From Flavobacterium gyeonganense (GTDB taxonomy: Bacteria > Bacteroidota > Bacteroidia > Flavobacteriales > Flavobacteriaceae), in contig NZ_CP121112.1 in assembly GCF_029625295.1 (NCBI RefSeq), forward strand, positions 3,906,001 to 3,970,000: DNA of 64,000 nucleotides, read 5' to 3'. The notes beneath the pieces were generated by a model. The model had not been told where the DNA came from. It did no database searches and was given only the letters and a program-made list of their open reading frames with translations. Positions within the stretch are counted from its first letter, which is position 1, and each line of letters begins with the position of its first letter. The position numbers and the translations under genes are program-made. Shown one piece after another: positions 36,529-45,637 of the stretch.

Positions 36529-36969
36529 ATGAAACCAACGACAGTTATAAAAATTGCGATTTTTACTTTAATTATACAATCAACCCAAGCTCAGGAAACT
36601 AAAAAACAAAGAACCTCTGCAGAAATAAAATATTCGATTGAAAATTGTGTGAATCATTTTGATCTAAACAAAGCCACAAAAACAAAGGTGGGGTATCAAT
36701 ATTGGTTTGCCGATAAAAATTTCACTCAGGAAAATACGCTCAAAATGAGTATCGTCGAGCCTGGGAAATCAACCCACGCGCCGCATCATCATCCTGAAGA
36801 AGAATTCTTCTATATCCTGGAAGGCACTGCCGAATTCTTTCTTGACGGAAAAACGGTCACAGCCGGACCAAATACCAGTTTTTATTGCCCTCCAAATGCG
36901 GAACACGGAATCAGCAATGTTGGGAAAACCGATTTGAAGTATTTGGTGATTAAGAAGGATTTGAGGTAA
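36529..36969 (+). CDS. Secreted cupin-domain protein
   Basis: The 146-residue protein has a signal peptide ending in STQAQ (about 22) and one cupin barrel (about 55-140). The metal-binding motifs are HHHPEEEFFYILEG (His, His and Glu ligands) and PNAEHGI. The enzymatic substrate is unknown; cupins include dioxygenases, isomerases and non-catalytic sugar binders. It is an exported protein. Its 3' end overlaps the convergent DoxX gene by 20 bases. Confidence 0.85.
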   Translation: MKPTTVIKIAIFTLIIQSTQAQETKKQRTSAEIKYSIENCVNHFDLNKATKTKVGYQYWFADKNFTQENTLKMSIVEPGKSTHAPHHHPEEEFFYILEGTAEFFLDGKTVTAGPNTSFYCPPNAEHGISNVGKTDLKYLVIKKDLR

Positions 36970-37345
36970 CGGTGAATACTTTTCGATCAGCAGGCCTGAA
37001 ATGCCACGACAAAAAGGTAAGCAATAAAAGTAACGTTGGTCCAAAACATTCTATAGCAACATCGCCAACCGCAAAATGAGAGAAAATCGCACCTGTCATC
37101 ACAAAGAAAAAACCGGCATAAGCCCACTCTTTTAGTAATCCTAATTTTGGAAGCAGCACTGCAATTGAACCCAGTAATTTCCAGATTCCAATAATAGTGA
37201 GGAAGTAAACCGGGTAACCTAAATGTAAACTTGTTTTGTCGACTTCTTCTTTCAGTTTAATAAGCTGTACGATTCCGGTTGAAACCATTCCTAATGCTAA
37301 CCAAATGGTAGTAATCCAATAAATAATTTTGTTTCTTTTTGTCAT
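36950..37345 (-). CDS. DoxX-family membrane protein
   Basis: In this 131-residue protein with four hydrophobic helices, LKEEVDKTSLHLGYPVYFLTIIGIWKLLGSIAVLLPKLGLLKEWAYAG (about 27-75) has the family pattern of HLGYP, a Lys in helix 2 and an AYAGF helix. It is the third gene of an ArsR-SRPBCC-DoxX cluster with gaps of 1 and 7 bases. In other genomes such clusters answer to stress or small molecules, but here no inducer is known. Confidence 0.85.
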   Translation of the reverse strand: MTKRNKIIYWITTIWLALGMVSTGIVQLIKLKEEVDKTSLHLGYPVYFLTIIGIWKLLGSIAVLLPKLGLLKEWAYAGFFFVMTGAIFSHFAVGDVAIECFGPTLLLLLTFLSWHFRPADRKVFTVTSNPS

Positions 37346-37352
37346 TGCGATA

Positions 37353-37817
37353 TTACTTTAGTGATGATACAATTTCCTGAAGTCGGTTGTGTGCCATATT
37401 GATTCCCTGAGCAAACGGCATTTTAAGCAGCTGGTCCCTGAATTCTATCGATTTAAACACAATCTGCATGGTAAGTATGCTGGTGGTCTCTGTCCGTTTT
37501 TCAAATTCAAGGTATTCCAGCTGAACCGGAAACGGCGTGTTTTCCATTTCAAAGGTTCTTGTGATTTTTTCGTTTAAGACAAACTCGTGAATTACGCCAT
37601 TTGCCCTGAATACCACATTTCCATCGTAGGAAGTTTCGAAGGCATAACTGCCGTGTTTTTTGCTTTCAAGTTTGAGCACTTTTGTGCCCATCCATTGTTC
37701 AAAAAGGGCTGCTTCAGAATAGGCTTTGAAGACCAATTCTACAGGCAGGTCAAATTCCCGGATTATGGTTAATTCCTGTTTGCCGTCTTCGGCATGTACT
37801 TTTGTTTTTTCTTCCAT
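37353..37817 (-). CDS. SRPBCC-domain protein (AHSA1-like)
   Basis: The 154-residue protein has the START/AHSA1 helix-grip features: TIIREFDLPVELVFKAYSEAALFEQWMG (about 17-44), a YAFETSYDGNVVFRANGVIHEFVLNEKI middle, and a C-terminal helix MAHNRLQEIVSSL. These small proteins bind lipids or other hydrophobic ligands, and their targets are mostly unknown. It lies 1 base after an ArsR gene and 7 bases before DoxX on the same strand, so it is part of that operon. Confidence 0.9.
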   Translation of the reverse strand: MEEKTKVHAEDGKQELTIIREFDLPVELVFKAYSEAALFEQWMGTKVLKLESKKHGSYAFETSYDGNVVFRANGVIHEFVLNEKITRTFEMENTPFPVQLEYLEFEKRTETTSILTMQIVFKSIEFRDQLLKMPFAQGINMAHNRLQEIVSSLK

Positions 37818-37818
37818 G

Positions 37819-38139
37819 TTAGTCTTTTTTATAATTTTTCATGACTTCTTCCAATTTATTGAATTTAGTGTCCCACATTTTACGGAAGGGTTCAATAAAC
37901 TCGGCTATTTCTTTCATTTTATTGGGATTAAAATGATAATAAATTTCCCTGCCTTGCTGTTCTTGCCTCAGTAATTCACATTCGGTTAAAATTTGCAGAT
38001 GTTTGGAAACAGTGGGTCTTGCTGTATTAAAATTAGAAGCAATGGCTCCGGCTGTCATCGATTGTGTCGTGAGCAGCAACAGGATCGACCTTCTAGTCGG
38101 GTCGGCAATAGCTTGAAATACGTCTCGTCTTAAATTCAT
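37819..38139 (-). CDS. ArsR-family (winged helix) regulator
   Basis: The 106-residue protein has the ArsR/SmtB winged helix (about 8-90; DVFQAIADPTRRSILLLLTTQSMTAGAIASNFNTARPTVSKHLQILTECELL). It lacks the CxC metal site of classical arsenic sensors, so it probably answers to something else. This type often precedes an AHSA1/SRPBCC gene. Here it sits 1 base from one and is the first gene of the operon, which it likely represses. Confidence 0.9.
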   Translation of the reverse strand: MNLRRDVFQAIADPTRRSILLLLTTQSMTAGAIASNFNTARPTVSKHLQILTECELLRQEQQGREIYYHFNPNKMKEIAEFIEPFRKMWDTKFNKLEEVMKNYKKD

Positions 38140-38220
38140 TATGAAGTTATTTGACTACAAATATATGTGTAGTTATTTAACTACGCAAATTTTGATGTGA
38201 TTTTTTTTATGGTTTTTTTT

Positions 38221-38331
38221 GCGTGAGGGATAGGAGTAACTACCGAAGTAGTGCGGATAGCCCGACCGCATTTAGTAAAGGCGCATATAAACGCAATGCT
38301 AAGTGGCGCCTTTTCTAAATGTGGTCACGCC
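38221..38331. repeat. Structured intergenic repeat, family B copy 2
   Basis: It starts GCGTGAGGGATAGGAGTAAC and ends GGTCACGCCC, with GCGTG/CACGC as a closing pair. The inner hairpin is AAGGCGC/GCGCCTT. The outer blocks match copy 1 at 6779-6892. It lies between the ArsR gene start and the SMP-30 gene end. Confidence 0.55.
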
Positions 38332-38414
38332 CAAATTAATTGGAAATTAGAAGTCGGAGAAATTTCCTAAAGTGGGTTTAGAAAGAAATATCAGGATTTA
38401 GAAGAGATCTCAAA

Positions 38415-39332
38415 TTATTTCATTCCCCGAATGTTCATCTCTAAAGTATAAACGCTTTTACCTGCAGTAATAAATAAGGTTTTGAATTTTTTTCCTCCAA
38501 AGCATACATTCGCAGTCCAGGGTTCTTTTACATCAATGTGAGCAATTTTTTCTCCCTTTGGATTAAAAACTGAAACGCCTTTTCCGGTTAAGTAAATATT
38601 CCCAGCTTCATCAATCGTGATTCCATCTGAACCGGATTCGGTAAAAAGTGTTTTTTCGCCTAATGAACCATCATTGTTGATTTTATACGAGTAGGTTTTG
38701 TTTGCTTCAATATCAGCAACGTACAGCATTTTTCCATCCGAAGTTCCTATAATGCCGTTGGGTTTTATCAGGTCGCTGGCAACGTTGGTAATTTTAGTTT
38801 TATTAGGAGATAAATAATAAACGCATTCTTTTTCTATTTCTTTGGAAGTATGTTTCCAGTAATCACGTTTGTAAAAAGGATCTGTAAAGTAAATACCGCC
38901 TTTCGGGTCAACCCAAAGATCATTCGGGCCATTGAGTCTTTTGCCTTCAAAATCATTTACCAATACCGTAACATTTTTGTTTGGATCAATTTTCCAGATT
39001 TCATTTTTCTCATCGGCGCAGGCCAAAAGATTGCCTTCGCGGTCAAAATACATGCCGTTCGCTCTTCCCGCATTTTCCATATAAACAGAAAGCACACCAT
39101 CAACCGACCATTTCATGATTCGGTTATTAGGCTGGTCGGTAAAATAAATATTGCCCTTTTTATCGGCAGCAGGTCCTTCTGTAAAACTGTATTGATCTGA
39201 TAATTTTGTGAGAACCGCCCCCTTGGCTATTAAATTGTGATTTTCTGATATTTGAGAATATATAAAATTTGTAAAGGCGAAACAGATTACGAAGAAAGGA
39301 AGTGTTTTTATTTTAAGTTTGGAGTGATTCAT
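38415..39332 (-). CDS. SMP-30/gluconolactonase-like protein
   Basis: In this 305-residue protein with an N-terminal signal-like helix (about 10-26), the rest is a six-bladed propeller typical of SMP-30/gluconolactonase/LRE enzymes. FTEGPAADKKGNIYFTDQPNNRIMKW, KRLNGPNDLWVDPKGGIYFTDPFYKRDYW and KPNGIIGTSDGKMLYVAD hold the probable Ca2+ and active-site residues (E, N and D). It probably hydrolyses sugar lactones in the periplasm. No sugar operon is adjacent, and a terminator region lies beyond it. Confidence 0.85.
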   Translation of the reverse strand: MNHSKLKIKTLPFFVICFAFTNFIYSQISENHNLIAKGAVLTKLSDQYSFTEGPAADKKGNIYFTDQPNNRIMKWSVDGVLSVYMENAGRANGMYFDREGNLLACADEKNEIWKIDPNKNVTVLVNDFEGKRLNGPNDLWVDPKGGIYFTDPFYKRDYWKHTSKEIEKECVYYLSPNKTKITNVASDLIKPNGIIGTSDGKMLYVADIEANKTYSYKINNDGSLGEKTLFTESGSDGITIDEAGNIYLTGKGVSVFNPKGEKIAHIDVKEPWTANVCFGGKKFKTLFITAGKSVYTLEMNIRGMK

Positions 39333-39511
39333 AATGAAATTTTTAAAGGTTTATTATGAAATGAAAATAATTTCATCTGCTAAATATACTAAAGTCATTC
39401 GAAAACATGGAGAAAGAATGAAAAGTATTTTCATATTAAAATACAAATCAGAATCCGGGAGAACAGCTTAGTTGTAAAAAAAAATAAAATAGCTGTTTTT
39501 AGAACTATTAT

Positions 39512-39553
39512 AAAAAACAGCCCCATTTAATTTCTTAAATGAGGCTGTTTTTT
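39512..39553 (-). terminator. Terminator after the LamG protein gene
   Basis: AAAAAACAGCCCCATTTAA pairs with TTAAATGAGGCTGTTTTTT with one mismatch and a short TTTC loop. On the minus strand a run of T follows, ending the transcript of the T9SS-exported protein gene. Confidence 0.85.
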
Positions 39554-39568
39554 GTTGTTTATAAACGT

Positions 39569-40555
39569 TTACTTTTTGATAAATTTGAGAGTATTGCCAC
39601 TATTCAATTTTAAGAAGTAAGCTCCGTTAGTCAGACTTTGAATGTTGATTTTTGTACTGCTGTCAACAGTTCCGGTTTTTACTTCGGTACCAGAAACAGT
39701 ATATATTTTATAACTTCCAGTTTGAGTTAATTCTGAAACCTGAATAAAATCTGACGAAGGGTTTGGATATAATTGTAAGCTATTATTTGTTCCATTAAAC
39801 TTGTCTGTTGACAATGTCAGTGTACTTCCTATCCAGTTTGAAGATGTACCGGTCAAAGTAAAATTATAAAGTGTTCCATTATTAGAACCGAGTTCATCAA
39901 TCAGACTAGTTTCTGAAGTGTTGCTTCCATTGGCAATTCCCTGATTGAATTTATAATAAGAGATTAAATCTGTCTGTGGTAAAGTTAGTCTGGTAGATTT
40001 ATTGGAATTGATTTCAGTCGCCGTTCTGGCTGTACTCCAAATACGTACTTCGGCTATATCTACATTCAGGTATCTGTTGTCGATAAATGCCGCACCTATA
40101 TATATTTTAGGATTTGCATTCAAAATAGTTGAACTAGGACTGTTTGACTGATTATCCAAAACACCGTCAACATAAAGAGCAGCTCCAACATTAGCATCTC
40201 TAACAAGGGCAACATGATGCCAGTTTCCATCAAAAAGATTAATATTACCGTTTACGGTTTGATTAAGACTTCCATCCCAAAAACTTAATTTATTGTTTAA
40301 AACGGAGAAAGCAAAATCATTGGCATAACCTCCAACATCAGAATCCATGATTCCGGCTCCTTGATAAGCAACAGATCCTGTAGGTGAATTGTTTAACAAT
40401 TTAATGTTGGCTTCTAATGTAAATGATGAAGTTGTAACATTGTTAATAGCAACAACATCATTAACACCGTCAAAATTTAGAGCGTTAGTTGACTGTGCAT
40501 TTAGAGCTGTAGACAGTAACATAAGTAATGATGCTAAAATGTAATTTTGTTTCAT
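39569..40555 (-). CDS. LamG-domain protein with a T9SS type A sorting signal
   Basis: The 328-residue protein has a signal peptide ending in NAQS (about 22) and a LamG/concanavalin-like sandwich (about 25-210; INNVTTSSFTLEANIKL, GNWHHVALVRDANVGAALYVDGVLDNQ, IAEVRIWSTARTATEI). A C-terminal type A sorting domain (about 255-328) shows LYPNPSSDFIQVSEL and the end NGAYFLKLNSGNTLKFIKK. It is therefore exported by the gliding-linked type IX system and displayed or released at the surface. It may bind carbohydrate, but no ligand is known. Confidence 0.9.
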   Translation of the reverse strand: MKQNYILASLLMLLSTALNAQSTNALNFDGVNDVVAINNVTTSSFTLEANIKLLNNSPTGSVAYQGAGIMDSDVGGYANDFAFSVLNNKLSFWDGSLNQTVNGNINLFDGNWHHVALVRDANVGAALYVDGVLDNQSNSPSSTILNANPKIYIGAAFIDNRYLNVDIAEVRIWSTARTATEINSNKSTRLTLPQTDLISYYKFNQGIANGSNTSETSLIDELGSNNGTLYNFTLTGTSSNWIGSTLTLSTDKFNGTNNSLQLYPNPSSDFIQVSELTQTGSYKIYTVSGTEVKTGTVDSSTKINIQSLTNGAYFLKLNSGNTLKFIKK

Positions 40556-41077
40556 AGATTTAGGCTTTTAATATTTAATATATTTAGGATATAGTTTACT
40601 TTTTTGAACTCTTTTTTATTTATAAATCATAAAAAAAAGTACAGATCCATTCAGGTTTATTGCCTGAAAGTCTGATATTAATTAGAATAAAGAATTATCA
40701 ATAACGTATTTTTTGCCCGGCGAAAATACAACTTAAAATGTCATATAATCAAGGAAATAACTACGAAATCTTAAATATTTTGCAGATTTAGTAGTGCATT
40801 TAAGATTATTCTTAGATTTGATACTTTTTTGAGTTAATAAAAATTAAATAGGTGGATGGATAGACAAATTTAAGATCAGCATTTTAGTACGTTTTATAAC
40901 TATCTTTTTAAAGTTTTTTATTGAAAGGTATTCTTCGAAAGGAAATGGTTTTTCCTTTACTAAATATTTAGGTTATTTAACATATTCAACCCAAATCCCA
41001 AAAATTAAAATCACAAATAACAACCCATAATTAATTGAAAGTAATATTTTTACGAAACAAATACAAAAACCACACAC
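40556..41077. other. 522-base gap; no gene seen
   Basis: This is the gap between the LamG gene start and gnd. It is AT-rich, with no ORF of note and no clear hairpin. It must contain both promoters (divergent). I could not identify a convincing TTTG-TAnnTTTG pair. Confidence 0.45.
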
Positions 41078-41980
41078 ATGCAAGTAGGAATAATAGGACT
41101 GGGAAAAATGGGATTTAATCTCGCCTTGAATTTAAAACGTAACAACTATCAGGTTGTGGCACAAGATGTCAACACTGATTTTGTGTCAAAAATAGGTCAG
41201 GAAGGAATTGAAACTGCTTATACTGTTGAAGAACTCTGCCAAAAACTAACCGACAGAAGAGTCATTTGGCTTATGGTTCCGGCGGGCGAAATTGTAGATG
41301 GGGTAATTACTTCATTACTTCCATATTTATCCAAAAATGATATCATTATTGATGGCGGAAATTCGAATTACAACGATTCCAAACGCCGTTATGCCCAGCT
41401 AAAAGAACATGGAATTGATTTTCTGGACTGCGGAACTTCTGGTGGAACTTCTGGAGCATTAAACGGTGCCTGTACCATGATTGGCGGTGATGCCGATGTA
41501 TTCGATTATGTAGCAGGAGTTTTTAAAGACATTTCAGTTGAAAACGGCTTTCTGTACACCGGAGCTGCCGGAAGCGGGCATTTTACCAAAATGGTCCACA
41601 ACGGTATTGAATACGGGATGATGCAGTCTATCGCAGAAGGATTTGAGGTTTTTGAGCATTCCGAATTTGATATCGATTTTCAAAAAACGGCTAAACTTTT
41701 CAATCACGGTTCAGTAGTACGCAGCTGGCTGATGGAACTGACAGGAAATGCTTTTTCAAAAGACGCCCGACTAGACGGAATAAAAGGAATTATGCACTCC
41801 TCAGGCGAAGGGAAATGGACACTCGAAACCGCACTGGATTTAGGCGTTCCAACTCCGGTAATTGCACTTTCGATCATGATGCGTTACCGTTCGCAAATGT
41901 CGGATACATTTTCAGGAAAAGTGGTGGCGGCACTTCGAAACGAGTTTGGAGGACATGCTGTTGAAAAAAGCGAATTATAG
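41078..41980 (+). CDS. gnd: 6-phosphogluconate dehydrogenase, short form (decarboxylating)
   Basis: The 300-residue enzyme is the short form related to YqeC/GndA and lacks the long C-terminal part of E. coli Gnd. It has the N-terminal Rossmann motif GLGKMG at 7-12, DGGNSNYNDSKRR near 93, and the catalytic lysine in HFTKMVHNGIEYGMM. It oxidises and decarboxylates 6-phosphogluconate to ribulose-5-phosphate, probably with NAD+. It is followed by a gluconate permease and a gluconokinase on the same strand, forming a gluconate pathway. Confidence 0.95.
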   Translation: MQVGIIGLGKMGFNLALNLKRNNYQVVAQDVNTDFVSKIGQEGIETAYTVEELCQKLTDRRVIWLMVPAGEIVDGVITSLLPYLSKNDIIIDGGNSNYNDSKRRYAQLKEHGIDFLDCGTSGGTSGALNGACTMIGGDADVFDYVAGVFKDISVENGFLYTGAAGSGHFTKMVHNGIEYGMMQSIAEGFEVFEHSEFDIDFQKTAKLFNHGSVVRSWLMELTGNAFSKDARLDGIKGIMHSSGEGKWTLETALDLGVPTPVIALSIMMRYRSQMSDTFSGKVVAALRNEFGGHAVEKSEL

Positions 41981-41996
41981 TTTAAACGTTTAATTT

Positions 41997-42131
41997 AAAC
42001 ATATAGAAACATAGGTTTTTCTTTTTTTGAAAATATAAAAGAGAAACTTATTTCTCAACACATAGCTATGAGTTTTTAAATAAGTGAAACGCTTATTAAT
42101 GAGTTTACAAAATCTATGATTCTATGTGTTT
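41997..42131. repeat. Inverted-repeat element between gnd and gntP (family E)
   Basis: AAACATATAGAAACATAGGTTTT (41997-42019) is the left end and AAAATCTATGATTCTATGTGTTT (42109-42131) the right end, near-perfect inverted copies. A second inner piece ACATAGCTATG (42060-42070) is palindromic. The unit resembles a structured element or MITE and lies inside an operon-like gene row, so it may stabilise or end mRNA. A half copy occurs at 44943-44970. Confidence 0.6.
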
Positions 42132-42179
42132 AACACATTTACACCCAAAGAATAGTATTCATTTATCATTTCGAAACCT

Positions 42180-43499
42180 ATGTCATTACTGATTCTGATT
42201 ACCAGTATTCTTTTATTATTAATCCTGATTTCCGGGGTTAAACTTAATGCTTTTATTGCCTTGATTATTGCGGCCTTTTTTGTGGGAATCGCTAAGGAAA
42301 TGTCTTTTACGGATTTGATTAATTCCATTCAGCTGGGAGTCGGAAGCACGTTAGGTTCTTTGATTTTGATTATTGCTTTTGGAGTTGTATTAGGAAATCT
42401 GCTTTCAGACAGTGGAGCCGCTCAGCGAATTAGTTCGGTAATGATTCGTTCTTTCGGGGTCAGGCACATCAAATGGGCGATGGTGATTACCGGTTTCTCA
42501 GTTGGGATTTCGATGTTTTATAATGCAGGTTTCATTATTTTGATCCCGATGGTTTTTGCTGTAGCCAAAAGCACTAAACAGCCGATTATTTATCTCGGTA
42601 TTGCGATGGCCTCAGCACTTTCCATCACACATGGTTTTTTACCTCCGCATCCGGGACCAACTGCCATTGCGGTTATTTTTAAAGCGAATATTGGCAAAAC
42701 TCTTATTTACGGACTTTTAGTAGCCCTGCCTTCACTTTTTGCTGCCGGAATCGTGTTTCCAGAATTCATTAAAAAAATCAATGCTTTTCCGCCAAAAGGG
42801 TTATTCGAAAGCAAAACGTTTACAGAAGCCGAAATGCCTTCGTTCGGAATTAGTATTGTAACAGCATTGGTTCCGGTTTTTTTAATGGGAATGGCAACCT
42901 TCAGCGAATTGGCTTTACCGGAAGAAAGTACATTGCGTTCAGTTTTACTTTTTATAGGAAACCCAACCACTTCGATGCTGATTGCAGTGCTTTTTGCGAT
43001 ATTTTCATTAGGGATTTTCCGAGGAAGAAAAATGCAGGATATTATGGATAAATCGGGTAGTGCTATGAGTTCTGCCACGATGATCATTTTAATTATTGGG
43101 GCAGGAGGTGCTTTTAAACAAGTCCTGATCGATAGCGGAATGGGGACAGATTTGAGTCAGTTTTTCGAAAAGTCATCGCTGTCTCCGCTGGTTTTAGGCT
43201 GGCTGATTGCAACAATAATCAGGATTGCCTTAGGTTCTGCAACGGTGGCCGGCTTAACAGCAGCAGGAATTGTACAGCCTCTGGTTGTTGCTTCGGGTGT
43301 AAGTCCGGAATTAATGGTGCTTTCGATTGGCGCAGGAAGTTTGATGTGTTCGCATGTCAACGATACCGGATTCTGGATGTTCAAGGAATATTTTGGAATT
43401 AGTGTTTCAGATACTTTTAAAACCTGGACCGTAATGGAAACCATTATTGGGGTAATGGGACTAATAGGCGTATTACTGCTGAATTTATGGATTAAATAA
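42180..43499 (+). CDS. gntP: GntP-family gluconate permease
   Basis: The 439-residue protein has about twelve hydrophobic segments. GntP-type motifs include LGSLILIIAFGVVLGNLLSDSGAAQRISSVMI (about 56-90), ITHGFLPPHPGPTAIAVIFKANIGKTLIYG (about 150-180) and, near the end, AGSLMCSHVNDTGFWMFKEYFG. It takes up gluconate with protons at the inner membrane. It lies between gnd and the gluconokinase gene and stops 4 bases before the latter, so the two are cotranscribed. Confidence 0.9.
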   Translation: MSLLILITSILLLLILISGVKLNAFIALIIAAFFVGIAKEMSFTDLINSIQLGVGSTLGSLILIIAFGVVLGNLLSDSGAAQRISSVMIRSFGVRHIKWAMVITGFSVGISMFYNAGFIILIPMVFAVAKSTKQPIIYLGIAMASALSITHGFLPPHPGPTAIAVIFKANIGKTLIYGLLVALPSLFAAGIVFPEFIKKINAFPPKGLFESKTFTEAEMPSFGISIVTALVPVFLMGMATFSELALPEESTLRSVLLFIGNPTTSMLIAVLFAIFSLGIFRGRKMQDIMDKSGSAMSSATMIILIIGAGGAFKQVLIDSGMGTDLSQFFEKSSLSPLVLGWLIATIIRIALGSATVAGLTAAGIVQPLVVASGVSPELMVLSIGAGSLMCSHVNDTGFWMFKEYFGISVSDTFKTWTVMETIIGVMGLIGVLLLNLWIK

Positions 43500-43503
43500 A
43501 AAA

Positions 43504-44922
43504 ATGGAAAAACTTTATATAGGAATCGATATAGGAACCACGGCCACAAAAGCAATCTGTTTTGATGTACACGGAAATGTAATCAGGCAGGTTTCACATC
43601 CGTATGCTATGTATCATCCCAAACCAAATTGGAGTGTGCAGCATCCACAGGAAATTTTAGAAACGGTTTTAGAATGTATCAAAAAAATTACAAAAGATAT
43701 TCAGCCGGAGTTTATCAGTTTTAGTTCGGCTATGCAAAGTATTGTTGCTATTGATCAAACCGGAAAACCTTTAACAGATGCAATTTTATGGGCAGATAAC
43801 AGAGCGATGGGAATTGCAGAAGAGCTAAAAAACTCTGAAAAAGGGAAGTATTTTTATCAAAAAACCGGGATTCCGATTCATCCTTTTTCACCTATGACTA
43901 AAATAACCTGGTTGAAGGAATTTGACTCAGATATTTTTTTGAAAACATATAAATTCATTAGCATTAAAGAATATGTCTGGCATCATCTGACCCATGAATA
44001 TTGTACGGATACTTCAATGGCTTCCGGTACGGGGTTATTGAATATTCATACTTTAAAATGGGATGATAAAGTGCTTGATTTTTTAAACATAAAAACCGAA
44101 CAATTATCCGCTGTTTGTGAGGTAACACACCAATGCAAAGGCATTTCAGATGATTTTCTGTACGTCATTGGAGGTGGAGATGGGGCCTTGGCTAATTTGG
44201 GAACCGGAGCGATGAATAAAAATTGTATGGCTTTGACCATTGGTACAAGCGGTGCAGTGCGATTGCCTATTGACAAGCCATATCTGGATGAACACATGCG
44301 TACCCAATGTTACCATTTGATGGATAACCAATACCTGACTTTGGGAGCTGTTAATAATGGTGCAATTGTCCTGCAATGGCTTCGTGAAACGTTATTAAAA
44401 ACAGACAAATCTTTCGAAGTCCTTTTTTCAGCAGCAGAAAAAATCCCTGCCGGTTCTGAAGGTTTGCTTTTCGTACCTTATTTATTGGGTGAAAGAGCGC
44501 CAATCTGGGATGCTTCTGCCCAAGGTACAATTTTAGGAATGCAGATTACACATACGCAAGCGCATTTGGTAAAGGCAACTCTGGAAGGTATTTTGTTTGG
44601 ATTGTTCCAAATCACAGAAATTCTGCTTCCTGATCCCGAAAAACGAAAACAAACCAAAGTCATGGCCAGCGGTGGATTTGGAAAAAGTGAATTGTGGCTT
44701 CAAATGGTTGCAGATATTTTTCAGATGACAGTAGAAACCTCGCAAACCATTGAAGGTTCTGCCTGGGGAGCTGTTTTGATAGGGATGAAATCTTTAGGAA
44801 TTGACATAACCACCGAAAGCAAAACCGGAAAGACTTTTCTACCGAATCCTGTGCATAAAAAGGTATATGAAGATGCTTTTGTGAAGTTTAAAAAGGTTTA
44901 TCCTGTATTGAAGGATTTGTAG
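43504..44922 (+). CDS. gntK: Gluconokinase (FGGY family)
   Basis: The 472-residue protein has FGGY-kinase motifs: YIGIDIGTTATKAICFD (phosphate-1), SFSSAMQSIVAID, ILWADNRA and GGGDGALANLGTGA (adenosine side). It is about the length of FGGY gluconokinases and xylulokinases. With GntP in front and Gnd further upstream, gluconate is its likely substrate: gluconate plus ATP gives 6-phosphogluconate, which Gnd then oxidises. A xylulokinase role is possible but fits the neighbours less well. Confidence 0.9.
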   Translation: MEKLYIGIDIGTTATKAICFDVHGNVIRQVSHPYAMYHPKPNWSVQHPQEILETVLECIKKITKDIQPEFISFSSAMQSIVAIDQTGKPLTDAILWADNRAMGIAEELKNSEKGKYFYQKTGIPIHPFSPMTKITWLKEFDSDIFLKTYKFISIKEYVWHHLTHEYCTDTSMASGTGLLNIHTLKWDDKVLDFLNIKTEQLSAVCEVTHQCKGISDDFLYVIGGGDGALANLGTGAMNKNCMALTIGTSGAVRLPIDKPYLDEHMRTQCYHLMDNQYLTLGAVNNGAIVLQWLRETLLKTDKSFEVLFSAAEKIPAGSEGLLFVPYLLGERAPIWDASAQGTILGMQITHTQAHLVKATLEGILFGLFQITEILLPDPEKRKQTKVMASGGFGKSELWLQMVADIFQMTVETSQTIEGSAWGAVLIGMKSLGIDITTESKTGKTFLPNPVHKKVYEDAFVKFKKVYPVLKDL

Positions 44923-44942
44923 TTATTTATGGAGATACTATT

Positions 44943-44970
44943 TAAATACATAGTATCATAGTTTTTCTTA
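44943..44970. repeat. Half copy of family E repeat
   Basis: TAAATACATAGTATCATAGTTTTTC matches the left end of the family E unit at 41997 (ATAGAAACATAGGTTTTTC) at most positions. The matching right end is absent. It lies just after the gluconokinase gene. Confidence 0.4.
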
Positions 44971-45043
44971 GAAGAAAAGATTTTTTAATTATTTAAATTA
45001 ATATAGGCTACGCATTATCGACAAACTATTAAATCGTGTATAA

Positions 45044-45547
45044 ATGACAAAAGAAAAATTTATAGAAAATTTCAAACTTTTATTAGTTCATCTTCGTGAT
45101 TTAACGGAAGAGTTTTGCTTTAATGATATTTCTGAAAACTACAAATTTGTTTTAGAACCAAGTGAAAGAAATGTGAGTGGACATTTGACGAAAGATGAAA
45201 ATGAATACTTAAAAACATGGAATAAATTAGAAAATAAAGAAATCTCTTTTGAACAGGTTATTGAATTATTATATAAAAATGGAAAAACTCCAAAATGGGC
45301 AGATTGCAACATCAAATCATCAACTTTAGACAAAACTGTTGTGAAAATATTTTTTAGTCGTCAATTCAGAGATGAATCAGAAATTTATTATTTGGAAAGA
45401 GGAACCGGCCCATTTAAAGCCGTAGTAAATACTCCATATAAAAGTATAGAAAACTCTAGTGAAAAATTTGATGTCAACTGGAAAGAAAAACTTGAAAAAA
45501 GCAAAATTAAAAATATATTTTCTAAAATAAAGCATTTTTGGTTTTGA
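45044..45547 (+). CDS. Uncharacterised small soluble protein
   Basis: The 167-residue protein, rich in Lys, Glu and Ser, has no signal peptide or membrane helix. The N-terminal MTKEKFIENFKLLLVHLRDLTEEF looks helical. Later segments (TPKWADCNIKSSTLDKTVVKIFFSRQF) are beta-like. I recognise no family. It is a single gene, on the plus strand after the gluconate operon, and convergent with the YiiX gene. Confidence 0.6.
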   Translation: MTKEKFIENFKLLLVHLRDLTEEFCFNDISENYKFVLEPSERNVSGHLTKDENEYLKTWNKLENKEISFEQVIELLYKNGKTPKWADCNIKSSTLDKTVVKIFFSRQFRDESEIYYLERGTGPFKAVVNTPYKSIENSSEKFDVNWKEKLEKSKIKNIFSKIKHFWF

Positions 45548-45637
45548 ATAATGTGTTGTTATTTAGGTTTTTAAAGCAATTAAGAGTTTTATGTTTTTTC
45601 TTTTCTTGAAAAATTTTGGTTAAAAAATATTTATGAT

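Noticed and set aside
40556..41077. Search for a small RNA or ORF in the 522-base gap
   Set aside because: No stable hairpin, terminator or protein-like frame was found. The gap may simply hold two promoters.
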